64,000 bases of DNA, from positions 496,001-560,000 of the forward strand of contig NZ_WQLA01000001.1 of the NCBI RefSeq assembly GCF_009755275.1. Reading direction: 5' to 3'. Source of the stretch: Mucilaginibacter aquatilis. GTDB taxonomy: Bacteria; Bacteroidota; Bacteroidia; Sphingobacteriales; Sphingobacteriaceae. Below the pieces are notes generated by a model. That model was not told where the DNA came from, searched no databases, and worked only from the letters and a program-made list of their open reading frames with translations. The translations under genes were made by a program, and so were the position numbers. The number at the start of each line of letters is the position of its first letter. The first letter of the stretch is position 1. Below, piece after piece: positions 9,466 through 18,069 of the stretch.

Positions 9466-10893
9466 TTAAATCTCCGGTGCCGGATCACGGTAAAATTTAG
9501 AACTGAAGTTTACCAGGAATAACTCCTTTGTTGCCCGTGTGCACGCCGTATAAAACCATCTCAAAAAATCGGTATTCAGCATCTCGTCTGTCAAATACCC
9601 CTGATCTATAAAAACTGATTCCCATTGCCCGCCCTGAGCCTTATGGCAGGTAACCGCATAAGCAAACTTAATTTGCAAGGCGTTGTAATAAGGGTTTTTC
9701 TTGAGCTCGTTGAGCCTATCGCGGCGTGCGGGTATATGCTCATAATCTTTCATAGCCTCTACAAAAAATGTTCGCTGATGTTCCTGCGGTAAGGCAGGGG
9801 CATCAGTATATAATGTATTCAGCAATACCTTGCAATCAATTACCGGGTCTTCGGCATAATCAATAAACTCAATTTGTACATCAGCAAACCTAAAACCATA
9901 CATATCCTCAATACGCCGCACCTTTTTTATACGGGCAATATCACCATTGGCTATAAAGCCGGTACTTCCCTCCTCGCGTTCAGGCAGCCAGAAATAGTTA
10001 TTACGAACCACCATTATCTGATCGCCGCCCGTAAGTTCTTCTTCGCGGTAAAGTATGCGGTTGCGTATTTGCTGGTTATACAAGTTGGCATTTTTGTTCG
10101 ACCGGCAAATTACCAGGGTACCATCATGCCCATATTTACTGTAAGCATAATTCAACCCTTCCTCAAGGCGCTCACCCGTCATACGGTAAACATCTTTAAA
10201 CCCTTTAGTAATAATCTGTGGAAATACTTCTTGCTCCTGCCGGATGAGTTCGCGCACGGCGGTAACGTTGTTTAATATGCCCGAATCTTTTTGCTGCCTA
10301 AGCACATCGGTAAGTTCGAAGCCAAAAACCTGCAGGGCAAATTCCTCTTTAAGTATGCGTGCATCAAGCGCAGGGCTAAAATCGGCCCCCACAGGTGGAA
10401 GCTGTGCAGTATCACCTACCAGCATCAGTTTACAATTTTTCATGTTGTAAACGTAGTTAACCAAATCATGCAGTAAGGTGCTGTAACTACCGCCACTAAC
10501 CTCATCAGATATCATTGATGCCTCATCAACAATAAAAAGGGTATCTTCAGAAAGGTTTGGGGCAAGCATAAACGCCTCATCCATATTCATGGCCGACTTT
10601 TTACGGTATATACGCTTGTGAATAGTATAAGCCTTCCGCCCCGAGTAACTTGTAATAACCTTTGCCGCCCTGCCTGTAGGCGCCAACAAGGCCGACTTTA
10701 AACCATAGGCTTTAAGAGCCTTTACCAAAGCACTTACAACAGTTGTTTTACCTGTACCAGCATAACCCTTAAGTAAGAAACACTCGTGGCCATTATTGCT
10801 TAATAAAAACTCATGCAGCCGTTTAAACAGTTCTTGTTGCTGCGGAGCTGGCTGATGCGGAAATGATTTACTTATTTGCTCTGTTGCTGGCAT
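9466..10893 (-). CDS. RecD-like superfamily 1B DNA helicase
   Basis: ATP-dependent helicase of the RecD/Pif1-like group; unwinds DNA ends or repair intermediates. The 475-residue protein has Walker A GYAGTGKTT (43-51), motif II VDEAS (Asp123-Glu124) and motif III LMLVGDTAQLPPVG. The C-terminal UvrD_C_2 region contains FAYAVTCHKAQGGQW and FYTACTRATKELFLV. The RecB/RecC partner genes are absent here and the protein lacks the N-terminal RecD2 extension, so it is a stand-alone short form. It is transcribed divergently from the DUF3822-rsmD pair, 63 bp away. Confidence 0.9.
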   Translation of the reverse strand: MPATEQISKSFPHQPAPQQQELFKRLHEFLLSNNGHECFLLKGYAGTGKTTVVSALVKALKAYGLKSALLAPTGRAAKVITSYSGRKAYTIHKRIYRKKSAMNMDEAFMLAPNLSEDTLFIVDEASMISDEVSGGSYSTLLHDLVNYVYNMKNCKLMLVGDTAQLPPVGADFSPALDARILKEEFALQVFGFELTDVLRQQKDSGILNNVTAVRELIRQEQEVFPQIITKGFKDVYRMTGERLEEGLNYAYSKYGHDGTLVICRSNKNANLYNQQIRNRILYREEELTGGDQIMVVRNNYFWLPEREEGSTGFIANGDIARIKKVRRIEDMYGFRFADVQIEFIDYAEDPVIDCKVLLNTLYTDAPALPQEHQRTFFVEAMKDYEHIPARRDRLNELKKNPYYNALQIKFAYAVTCHKAQGGQWESVFIDQGYLTDEMLNTDFLRWFYTACTRATKELFLVNFSSKFYRDPAPEI

Positions 10894-10939
10894 GATTCAA
10901 AAAAGGCCTTAAACCTTAACAAAGCAATGAAAAAATAGT

Positions 10940-10947
10940 TACTTTTG
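10940..10947 (+). promoter_or_regulatory. -7 box of the DUF3822-rsmD operon
   Basis: TACTTTTG matches TAnnTTTG and ends 9 bp before the ATG at 10957, giving a very short leader. No clear -33 TTTG is seen at the usual distance. Confidence 0.4.
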
Positions 10948-10956
10948 AGCGTTGCT

Positions 10957-11772
10957 ATGAACGATTCGCTGTATCATTATATCGACCCGCAGTTTAATTA
11001 TACCCAGGTTGGAAATTACACACTATTGCTGCAACTAAGCGAAACAACTTTTTCGCTGGCGGTAACGCATGGTGATAAGTTAATGGTTTGGCGGCATGAT
11101 TCGCCTTTAGCTGAGCTTATACAGCCAGGCGAGGTGCAGGAAGTACTCAACTTCAACTATGCCAACGTAGTCACCGGCATCAAATCAGCTGCATTTACAC
11201 TTGTACCGCAAGGTTTGCTAAACGAGGAAACCACCATTGATGCTGCAAGATTATTGGATGTTAAGCCCGAAGATACTGTATTTTCACAGCCGCTTGATGA
11301 CAGCAATGATGTTATCTTTAAGGCGACACCTTCAGTAACACAAGCCATACAGCGCTTTGGCAACGAACGGGTAGTATTTGGCGCAAGCGGTTGGTTACAA
11401 GCTATTGCAAGCAGCCAGCCATCTAGTTATCATTTATATATTAATATTTACCATCAGCAATTTGATGTTGCCTATTTTAGGCAGGGCAAGCTACAATTAT
11501 TTAACACCTTTGATTTTACCCACGAAGATGAATTGGCTTACTATACAGCTTTTGTTTGTCAGCAACTAAAGCTTGATATGAGTACTGTATCGGTTGTTTT
11601 AAGTGGCAGTATTGCGCACAACGACATGCGATATCACACCATTCTTGCCGGCATTTTTAAAACGGTAGAATTAAACAATACATCGGTAGTACAGCAAACT
11701 GGAAGCTTGCCTGTGCATCAATTTTTGTCTCTTACTGCACTATCATTATGCGCATCATTGGCGGACGCCTAA
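10957..11772 (+). CDS. DUF3822 family protein
   Basis: A Bacteroidota-specific family usually found directly upstream of rsmD; its biochemical role is unknown. The 271-residue protein begins MNDSLYHYIDPQFNYTQ and shows alternating short strands and helices resembling an actin-like ATPase fold. That fold suggestion is inference from the pattern ...LLLQLSETTFSLAV...LYINIYHQQFDVAYF...VVLSGSI. ATG 10957 is chosen over an upstream in-frame TTG at 10945 because the promoter box covers that codon. Its last 25 bp overlap the start of rsmD, implying translational coupling. Confidence 0.85.
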   Translation: MNDSLYHYIDPQFNYTQVGNYTLLLQLSETTFSLAVTHGDKLMVWRHDSPLAELIQPGEVQEVLNFNYANVVTGIKSAAFTLVPQGLLNEETTIDAARLLDVKPEDTVFSQPLDDSNDVIFKATPSVTQAIQRFGNERVVFGASGWLQAIASSQPSSYHLYINIYHQQFDVAYFRQGKLQLFNTFDFTHEDELAYYTAFVCQQLKLDMSTVSVVLSGSIAHNDMRYHTILAGIFKTVELNNTSVVQQTGSLPVHQFLSLTALSLCASLADA

Positions 11773-12314
11773 AAGGATTACGCCTTAATCCGCCTAAGAA
11801 CTTACCGGTAAGGCCCACCACCGACCTTGCAAAGGAAGCCCTATTCAATATTCTGCAAAATCAAATTGAGCTGGAAGGCATTAAAGTACTTGATTTGTTT
11901 AGTGGCACGGGCAATCTTGCGCTTGAATTTGCATCGCGCTACGCGCAAAGCGTAGTTGCAGTTGACCGCAGTATTCACTGTGTTAACTACCTTAAAGATA
12001 CAGCGCGACAACACGGCCTTGAGCAAATAAAAACATTTAAGGCAGATGTATTTAAATACCTTGATATTGAGACTGAAGGTTACAACCTGATTTTTGCCGA
12101 TCCGCCGTATGACCTTAGCCGCATACCCGAGATACCTAAAATCGTATTTGAACGAAACCTTTTATTGCCGGGGGGCTTGCTTATAGTAGAGCACCAATCG
12201 ATGCAAAACCTGGGCAATCATCCTAACTTTGCCGAACAGCGCCGCTACGGTCATTCGTCTTTTTCATTTTTCTGGATGAAAGAGGATGAACAGGCACCGG
12301 GCGAAGAACTGTAA
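11748..12314 (+). CDS. rsmD: 16S rRNA (guanine(966)-N2)-methyltransferase RsmD
   Basis: Uses S-adenosylmethionine to methylate G966 of 16S rRNA in the assembling 30S subunit. The 188-residue protein starts with the family hallmark MRIIGGRLKG and RPTTDLAKEALFNIL. The SAM-binding motif I is VLDLFSGTGNLALE and the catalytic motif is DPPYDL. Its start lies inside the DUF3822 gene (25-bp overlap), so the two form one operon. Confidence 0.96.
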   Translation: MRIIGGRLKGLRLNPPKNLPVRPTTDLAKEALFNILQNQIELEGIKVLDLFSGTGNLALEFASRYAQSVVAVDRSIHCVNYLKDTARQHGLEQIKTFKADVFKYLDIETEGYNLIFADPPYDLSRIPEIPKIVFERNLLLPGGLLIVEHQSMQNLGNHPNFAEQRRYGHSSFSFFWMKEDEQAPGEEL

Positions 12315-12354
12315 ACTTAAGCGCTATCCATGCGTAAATAAAGAATCATAACGC

Positions 12355-12894
12355 ATGCCTTATATCAACTTTGATAACATTGATTATTTAGCTAATGGCA
12401 CCAGCCGGCAGCAGAGTGCCTACCGCGCGTTAACTAGTCTCAATATTTTATCACTACTCCAACTTTTTGAAGCCGTATTGGCCGGAACAGTTCCGCTTAA
12501 TATTGATATACAAGGAAGTGATTTAGACATTTTATGCCATTATACGGATAAAGGTTCCTTCATCAATACGCTAGTCAAAGAGTTTTCGTTTCTTGACAGA
12601 TTTAAGATTTACGAAACGTCAATAGGCGGAACTGACGCAGTTGTTGCTAATTTTTTTGCTGATGATTGGGAAGTTGAAGTGTTTGGACAAAGCATACCGG
12701 TTAAACAGCAATTTGGCTATCGCCACATGATTATTGAACATCAGTTACTTGAACATAAAGGAGAATCTTTTAGGCAACAAATTATACAGCTTAAGCAGCA
12801 AGGCTATAAAACTGAGCCTGCATTTGCCAAAGCCTTAAACTTAGAGGGTAACCCGTATATTGCCTTACTTGATGTTTATCCAAGCAAAAATTAG
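12355..12894 (+). CDS. DUF4269 domain protein (nucleotidyltransferase-like)
   Basis: Belongs to the DUF4269 family. The segment IDIQGSDLDILCHY around residues 49-62 has the GS-x-D-x-D pattern of pol-beta-type nucleotidyltransferases, so a transferase-like fold is likely; the substrate is unknown. It is 179 residues, cytosolic, 40 bp downstream of rsmD, and possibly in the same transcript. It converges with the pentapeptide gene and their last 4 bp overlap. Confidence 0.75.
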   Translation: MPYINFDNIDYLANGTSRQQSAYRALTSLNILSLLQLFEAVLAGTVPLNIDIQGSDLDILCHYTDKGSFINTLVKEFSFLDRFKIYETSIGGTDAVVANFFADDWEVEVFGQSIPVKQQFGYRHMIIEHQLLEHKGESFRQQIIQLKQQGYKTEPAFAKALNLEGNPYIALLDVYPSKN

Positions 12895-13463
12895 ATAACT
12901 TTTATTTGATGACGCCTTAATAACCCAATAAGGCTATCAGCAGTAAAGCTTGCCTTTTTTATGGTATTCACTTCCGGGTCTATATCAAAATTCGCAGCTG
13001 TTGTAAAGTCAACTGAACTAAGATCGATGCGGTGGAATACTGCGCGGTCAAGGTCACAATGCTGAAATTTGGAACCTGTAAGATTAGCTTGTGAAAAGTT
13101 CACCTCCTTAATTGAGGATTTGCTGAAGGTTGTTTTTAGCATTTTTTTTCCGCTGAAAGATGCATAGTCAAGCACGCAGTTCTCAAATTCAACGCTAAAC
13201 ATAAAATCGCTGCATTCGTGAAAGTTTATTCCAAGCAGTTTGCAATTCTTAAAAACAGTGCTGCTTAAAGTTGCCTGTGAAAGCTTTAACATAGATAAGT
13301 TACAACCATCAAATACACAATCAATAAACCTATTGTTGCCGAAGTTACCGTTACTCAGGTCGCATTGCTTAAACACACATTCCTGAAATTCCTTACCGTT
13401 GATGATCTCACCTGCGTAACTAAACTTTTCAAACGTTACGCCATCATTGTATTGTTGCTGCAT
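12891..13463 (-). CDS. Pentapeptide repeat protein
   Basis: Right-handed quadrilateral beta-helix of A(D/N)LxX repeats. Runs such as FKQCDLSNGNF, FDGCNLSMLKL and FSQANLTGSKFQHCDLDRAVF span most of the 190 residues, followed by a helical tail (SFTADSLIGLLRRHQIKV). The shape and length are close to those of Qnr-type DNA-mimic proteins that protect gyrase, but many Bacteroidota proteins of this kind have no known role, so resistance is not claimed. ATG 13463 is chosen because the upstream in-frame extension is hydrophobic and non-repetitive. Confidence 0.8.
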   Translation of the reverse strand: MQQQYNDGVTFEKFSYAGEIINGKEFQECVFKQCDLSNGNFGNNRFIDCVFDGCNLSMLKLSQATLSSTVFKNCKLLGINFHECSDFMFSVEFENCVLDYASFSGKKMLKTTFSKSSIKEVNFSQANLTGSKFQHCDLDRAVFHRIDLSSVDFTTAANFDIDPEVNTIKKASFTADSLIGLLRRHQIKVI

Positions 13464-13550
13464 TGCTAAAATATAGGAATAACCAAAACAACAGATTTTA
13501 ATTAACAAAAGCTAAATAAACCATAACCTGATACGTGCGTTGTTTTAATT

Positions 13551-14237
13551 ATGAAAAGGAAACACCTGTTTATAATTATACTGGTAGCACTAACTGTTAC
13601 TGCTTATGTATACGCATTGGTGTATTTTTCCTCAACACCAGCCTCACTGGCTGGCGCCAGCCAAAAAAATGTTTTCTACCAGCATAAAACTATTCCGATA
13701 GTGCTCAAAACGGAAATTCTTGCCGCTTTAAAGTATTACCCAGAATTAAAAGATACCCCTATTGATTTCATATTTGATCCAAATACCAGTAAATCTATAA
13801 TGCTGTCGCAACCTGTGGTTGGTACATTTTTCAGGGGTCAAAAAAAACGGAGTTACGTGGTCAAAATTAATCCTATGTTTCACATGGTTCACCGGTCAAT
13901 GCCAATTGAGGACGCACCAAAAGATGTATTGATAGGTTGGATAGGCCATGAACTGGGGCATGTTATGGACTATCATAGTCGCAACAACTGGCAACTGATT
14001 GGTTTTGGTATAAGCTATTTATGCTCAGAAAAATCATTGATGCAGGCTGAACGTAATGCAGATAAATATGCGGTGCAACACGGCCTGGGCGATTACATCA
14101 TCAAAACTAAAAACTTCATACTCAACAATCACGATTTGCCGCCCGAGTACATTGCACGTATTAAACGCCTTTATCTTTCGCCGCAGCAAATACTTGATTT
14201 AATTAAGGAATTAAAAAAGCCAATTACCGAAAACTAG
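13551..14237 (+). CDS. Membrane-anchored zinc metalloprotease-like protein
   Basis: A probable M48-like peptidase or a relative. An N-terminal hydrophobic segment (FIIILVALTVTAYVYALVYF, residues about 6-25) would anchor it with the catalytic part outside the cytosol. The motif GHELGHVMDYHS (HExxH) appears near residue 132, and QAERNADKYAV (the third-ligand E/D region of gluzincins) follows about 37 residues later. At 228 residues it is shorter than HtpX. The stop overlaps the 3' end of the convergent GH3 gene by 4 bp. Confidence 0.75.
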   Translation: MKRKHLFIIILVALTVTAYVYALVYFSSTPASLAGASQKNVFYQHKTIPIVLKTEILAALKYYPELKDTPIDFIFDPNTSKSIMLSQPVVGTFFRGQKKRSYVVKINPMFHMVHRSMPIEDAPKDVLIGWIGHELGHVMDYHSRNNWQLIGFGISYLCSEKSLMQAERNADKYAVQHGLGDYIIKTKNFILNNHDLPPEYIARIKRLYLSPQQILDLIKELKKPITEN

Positions 14238-15757
14238 TTAAGTGCTTTATTTACAAATTCTTCCCACTCCAAAAACTGTTCTTCTTTCAAAACGCGTGGA
14301 ATTTTCACCTGCCCGCCCAGCTTTTTGTTGGTTTCGGCCCAACGGTGAAAAATCTCAACAGGTATGGTTACCACCTCAACATCTTTAAGGGCGCGGGTTC
14401 GGGCTACGGCGTAATTTTTATTGTTATTACGCAATGTTTCGTCAAGCTCTTTCGCAAGGCGTGCATCATCAACTTCACTATCAGCACTTATATACCACCG
14501 GTCAATCAAATCATCACCCCTGTGTACAGTAGCAACTATAAATTCTTCCATTGAACAGTTGTACTTGTTGCACATCTCCTGTATGGCTTTGTTCATTTGC
14601 AGAACGGATAATTGCGACCCTGCTACGTTTAAGAACTGCTTGGTACGGCCGGTGATTTTAATTTCATGACGGTTTACATCAGTAAAGGTAACCGTATCGC
14701 CTATGGTGTAACGCCATGCGCCTGATACCGTTGATATAAGCAGTATGTATTCCTTACCTTCTTCTACCTGGCCAAGCGTAAGCACTTCGGCACCATCGGC
14801 AACGCTGCCATCTTCGGTAACATTACCTTCCTCAAAAGGTACAAATTCAAAGTATATGCCGTTGTCGACAACCAAAGCCATTGACGATGTTTCGGGGCGC
14901 TTTTGCATAGCCATGAATCCTTCTGAAGCCAAATAGGTGTCAATATAAATAAGCGGATGAGCCATCAGCTTTTCCAAACTTTTACGGTAAGGTTCAAAGT
15001 CTACTCCTCCTGATGTATACACTGCCAGGTTAGGCCATATTTCGTGTATGTTATTTAATTTATGCTCCTTAATGATTGTTTTCAGCATCAGTTCAATCCA
15101 GGCAGGAATACCTGACAGGCTACCGATATCCCAGCTTGGTGCCTGTCGGGCAATCTCTTTAATTTTCTCGTCAAAATCACTTATTGATGCAATGTCTTTT
15201 CCAGGCTTGTAATACCCCCTGAACCAAAATGGGATATTGCTTGCACTTATACCGCTAATTTCACCGGCTTTGTGTCCGTTTATATCTTTTAAATCGGTAC
15301 TGCTGCCAAGCATCAGTATTTGCTTTTCAAAAAAGTTGGCAGGCAAATCAAAATTAGCAAGCGCCGCAACCTGCTGCATACCCGAGCGTTTGATAGCTGC
15401 AAGCATATCATCGGTTACGGGTATGGTTTTGCTATGACTGGTGGTACCACTGCTTAAAGCCAAATAATGCACAGCGCCGGGCCAGGTAACGTCAGTTTCA
15501 TTATCAACCACCCGGTGCCACCACTCCTTCTCTATACGGTCATAATCAAAAACCGGGACTGCCTTGGCAAAGGCTTGCGCTACATTGTTGCTCTCTAGTA
15601 TTTCTTTGAAATGGTAATGCTTGCCAAATGCAGTATTGGCTGCTTTTTCCAGCATTTCTTTTAAAACTTCGTTTTGTGCCTCTATGGGGTCGGGTTCCTT
15701 TATTACTTTGTCAGTAAAATCAATTGCCGCTTTAATAAGTTCGCCTATAATTGCCAT
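14234..15757 (-). CDS. GH3-family acyl-adenylating enzyme
   Basis: Related to plant GH3 amido synthetases, members of the adenylate-forming (ANL) superfamily that join an acyl acid to an amino acid using ATP. The 507-residue protein shows the nucleotide-binding motif YLALSSGTTSHSK, VYTSGGVDFEPY and WRYTIGDTVTFT, all typical of the group. No auxin-related role is implied in a bacterium, and the natural substrate is unknown. It is a single gene, convergent with the metalloprotease gene. Confidence 0.85.
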   Translation of the reverse strand: MAIIGELIKAAIDFTDKVIKEPDPIEAQNEVLKEMLEKAANTAFGKHYHFKEILESNNVAQAFAKAVPVFDYDRIEKEWWHRVVDNETDVTWPGAVHYLALSSGTTSHSKTIPVTDDMLAAIKRSGMQQVAALANFDLPANFFEKQILMLGSSTDLKDINGHKAGEISGISASNIPFWFRGYYKPGKDIASISDFDEKIKEIARQAPSWDIGSLSGIPAWIELMLKTIIKEHKLNNIHEIWPNLAVYTSGGVDFEPYRKSLEKLMAHPLIYIDTYLASEGFMAMQKRPETSSMALVVDNGIYFEFVPFEEGNVTEDGSVADGAEVLTLGQVEEGKEYILLISTVSGAWRYTIGDTVTFTDVNRHEIKITGRTKQFLNVAGSQLSVLQMNKAIQEMCNKYNCSMEEFIVATVHRGDDLIDRWYISADSEVDDARLAKELDETLRNNNKNYAVARTRALKDVEVVTIPVEIFHRWAETNKKLGGQVKIPRVLKEEQFLEWEEFVNKALN

Positions 15758-15867
15758 TGAGTGTATGTTGATGAAAACTGATACTCATAACAGTTGTAGG
15801 TAAGAAATGATTGTACAAACAACAAGTATTTGCCAAAAAGCTTATCACATTATCCGGGCAAAAAATT

Positions 15868-15875
15868 TAACTTTG
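15868..15875 (+). promoter_or_regulatory. -7 box upstream of coaD
   Basis: TAACTTTG matches TAnnTTTG, 20 bp before the coaD ATG. No convincing -33 partner is present at 19-21 bp. Confidence 0.4.
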
Positions 15876-15895
15876 CCATACCCCAAAAAGTAACT

Positions 15896-16372
15896 ATGAA
15901 AATTGCCCTTTTCCCCGGCTCGTTTGATCCTGTTACCAAAGCACATGTTGATATTGTAAAACGCTCGGTAGGTTTATTTGATAAGCTTTACATAGGCATT
16001 GGTGTAAACAGTTCAAAACAAAGCTTTTTAAGTATAGAGCAAAGACAGGAAATGCTAAGGGCCGTTTTTGAAATGGAACCAAAAATTCACATTATTGCTT
16101 ACGAGGGACTTACAGTTGATTTTTGTAAGAGCATTAATGCAAACTACATGATACGCGGCATACGTACCGTATCAGATTTTGAGTATGAAAAGGCCATAGC
16201 GCAAATGAATCACGCTTTGGCCCCTGATATTGAAAGTATTTTTATAGTGAGCAAGCCGGGCTACTCATCTATCAGTTCAACAATTGTGCGCGAGGTTTTA
16301 AAGCACAATGGCGATGTAAGCCAGTTTATTCCGAAAGAGGCGCTGGAACATCTGAAAGCAAATCGCGCTTAA
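15896..16372 (+). CDS. coaD: Pantetheine-phosphate adenylyltransferase
   Basis: Fourth step of coenzyme A synthesis: 4'-phosphopantetheine + ATP gives dephospho-CoA. The product is 158 residues from ATG 15896, the usual family length, with ALFPGSFDPVTKAHVDIV (TxxH motif), IRGIRTVSDFEYE and YSSISSTIVREV (ISSTxVR). An upstream in-frame codon at 15830 would add 22 non-conserved residues and lies upstream of the promoter box. The last 47 bp overlap the convergent Nudix gene. Confidence 0.96.
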   Translation: MKIALFPGSFDPVTKAHVDIVKRSVGLFDKLYIGIGVNSSKQSFLSIEQRQEMLRAVFEMEPKIHIIAYEGLTVDFCKSINANYMIRGIRTVSDFEYEKAIAQMNHALAPDIESIFIVSKPGYSSISSTIVREVLKHNGDVSQFIPKEALEHLKANRA

Positions 16373-16967
16373 GCAAAACATCCATAATTGAAGGGAAGGT
16401 ATTATTTACTACCATGTTAATGTCGCTACGGTTCATCCAACGTACCTCGGTTATTCCCTCTTCAACCTGCGGTTTAAGTTTGGCCTTGCCAAAATATTTC
16501 ATTTTGTACCAGTAGGTTTTCTTCAAAACTACTTCACCGCGGCTGGTATAGGCGTGATAAGTATTAACTATTTTCTTTCCGCATTTATCAATGCTGATGC
16601 CGCATTCTTCTTCTACTTCACGCACGGCACCTTCTTTAGGCTTTTCGCCTTTCTCGAGTTTACCTTTAGGAATGTCCCATTTACCGTTTCTGAAAATAAA
16701 AAGATAATCGCCTTTATCATTTTTAACCAGGCCGCCTGCCGCTTCAATAAGCGTAACACTTTTCATTACCTTTTTGAGGTATGCTTTGGCATTATTACAA
16801 AGTATATAGTAATACAACCTGGTGTTGTCGGCAACAATTTTATGATACAAAGTTTTCATATCAAATGATTGCTGATCAAGCTGTTCGTACTGCTCAGGCT
16901 GAGCAGGTACCGTTTCTGTAATTAAAACAACCTTCTGGTTGATATAAATTCTGTATTTTTGCGCCAT
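16326..16967 (-). CDS. Nudix hydrolase
   Basis: Cleaves a nucleoside diphosphate linked to another moiety; the substrate is unknown. The Nudix box is perfect: G-KLEKG-E-KPKEGAV-REVEEECGI (GX5EX7REUXEEXGU). It is preceded by AAGGLVKNDKGDYLFIFRNGKWDIPKGK. An N-terminal stretch of about 70 residues without a recognised domain precedes it. Its start codon overlaps that of the divergent pyrE gene by two bases, so its promoter must lie inside pyrE; its 3' end overlaps coaD by 47 bp. Confidence 0.9.
   Translation of the reverse strand: MAQKYRIYINQKVVLITETVPAQPEQYEQLDQQSFDMKTLYHKIVADNTRLYYYILCNNAKAYLKKVMKSVTLIEAAGGLVKNDKGDYLFIFRNGKWDIPKGKLEKGEKPKEGAVREVEEECGISIDKCGKKIVNTYHAYTSRGEVVLKKTYWYKMKYFGKAKLKPQVEEGITEVRWMNRSDINMVVNNTFPSIMDVLLKRDLLSDVPAPLSE
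16954..16961 (+). promoter_or_regulatory. -7 box directly upstream of pyrE (leaderless mRNA likely)
   Basis: TATTTTTG matches TAnnTTTG and ends only 4 bp before the pyrE ATG, so transcription would start at or next to the A of the start codon. The box lies within the first codons of the divergent Nudix gene. Confidence 0.5.
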
Positions 16968-17607
16968 GTTTAATAAAAATGAGATTGAACAGCAAGTGGC
17001 CGAATTCCTGCTGCAAATTAAAGCAATTAAATTGCAACCCGATAATCCTTTTACATGGGCATCGGGATGGAAATCTCCAATTTACTGTGATAATCGCGTA
17101 ACCTTGTCTTATCCGGCTATACGTACTTATATACGTCAAAAATTAAGCCTAGTAATACAGGAAGAATTTGGCTCGGTACAGTGTATTGCCGGGGTGGCCA
17201 CTGCAGGCATTCCACAAGGAGCGCTTGTAGCACAAGAGCTAGGGTTACCATTTATATATGTACGCTCAAAGCCTAAAGAGCATGGTACCGGATCAATGAT
17301 TGAAGGCGAAATTATGCCGGGTAAACGTGTTGTGGTTATTGAAGACTTAATTTCAACAGGTAAAAGCAGTCTTCAGGCAGTTGAAGCACTACGTGAGGCC
17401 GGATGTGAAGTAGCAGGCCTGGCTGCAATTTTTAGCTATGGTTTTGATGTAGCCGAAGATAATTTCAAGAAAGCTAAATGCAGATATGTAACCCTTTCAA
17501 ATTATAATGCCATGCTAAAGTTTGCCGAGGAGCAGCAATACATTAATAAAGATAGTGTTGCGCTGTTGCAAAAATGGCGCGAAACCCCTTCTGAATGGGG
17601 TAAATAA
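16966..17607 (+). CDS. pyrE: Orotate phosphoribosyltransferase
   Basis: De novo pyrimidine synthesis: orotate + PRPP gives OMP. The 213-residue protein has FTWASGWKSPIYCDNR near the N-terminus, the flexible loop YVRSKPKEHGTG and the PRPP-binding motif VVVIEDLISTGKSS. All are diagnostic. It is transcribed divergently from the Nudix gene with overlapping start codons and is followed by a hairpin terminator. Confidence 0.97.
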   Translation: MFNKNEIEQQVAEFLLQIKAIKLQPDNPFTWASGWKSPIYCDNRVTLSYPAIRTYIRQKLSLVIQEEFGSVQCIAGVATAGIPQGALVAQELGLPFIYVRSKPKEHGTGSMIEGEIMPGKRVVVIEDLISTGKSSLQAVEALREAGCEVAGLAAIFSYGFDVAEDNFKKAKCRYVTLSNYNAMLKFAEEQQYINKDSVALLQKWRETPSEWGK

Positions 17608-17619
17608 AAAGCATAAAAA

Positions 17620-17653
17620 AACAGGCTGCGTTTAACAATGACAGCCTGTTTGC
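17620..17653 (+). terminator. Intrinsic terminator after pyrE
   Basis: A 9-bp stem (17620-17628 with 17642-17650, arm AACAGGCTG) with a short T-rich tail. A second small hairpin (17673-17690, arm TGCGGCT) follows. Confidence 0.6.
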
Positions 17654-17705
17654 AATTTATAAGTTGATGCTATGCGGCTAATAAGCCGCAGGCTTGTAAT
17701 TATAA

Positions 17706-17849
17706 TTAAAAAGCCTTTTTGCTTTGTGAGTTATATAATGCAACTATTACATTTACAACTACCAATCCTGCGATTACTACTAACATAATATTGATTTTAT
17801 TTGTTACTAATTTAACGCAATCATACATCCATAAGTTACTTTTTGGCAT
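17706..17849 (-). CDS. Possible 47-aa single-span membrane protein
   Basis: A minus-strand frame from ATG 17849 to TAA 17706 encodes 47 residues. It has a polar N-terminus (MPKSNLWMYDCVKLVTNK), one hydrophobic segment (INIMLVVIAGLVVVNVIVAL, residues 19-38) and a basic tail ending SQSKKAF. The pattern is that of a real small membrane protein, and the region is otherwise an unexplained 460-bp gap between pyrE and the ABC-F gene. A TATATTTA box lies shortly upstream. The family is not recognised. The rest of the gap (17850-18036) shows no gene. Confidence 0.45.
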   Translation of the reverse strand: MPKSNLWMYDCVKLVTNKINIMLVVIAGLVVVNVIVALYNSQSKKAF

Positions 17850-18036
17850 GTTTTTCAGCACTTTTCTAAATATATTAGCAATTGCTGCATAGCCTTTAAT
17901 AAATTAATAAAATATTTATTCTTAAGTTAAGAATATCAAATTGTTAAAACATCCCCTTCCGGCGTTAAATCGCTTTATAAGCTCTTGTAATTGTTGATTT
18001 TAATGCCCAAAACGCGTAAGTGTGGCATTTTTACCG

Positions 18037-18044
18037 TATTTTTG
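18037..18044 (+). promoter_or_regulatory. -7 box of the ABC-F gene
   Basis: TATTTTTG matches TAnnTTTG, 25 bp before the ATG at 18070. The -33 element is unclear. Confidence 0.4.
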
Positions 18045-18069
18045 CCCAAATTCTTTTTAAAAGAACGGC

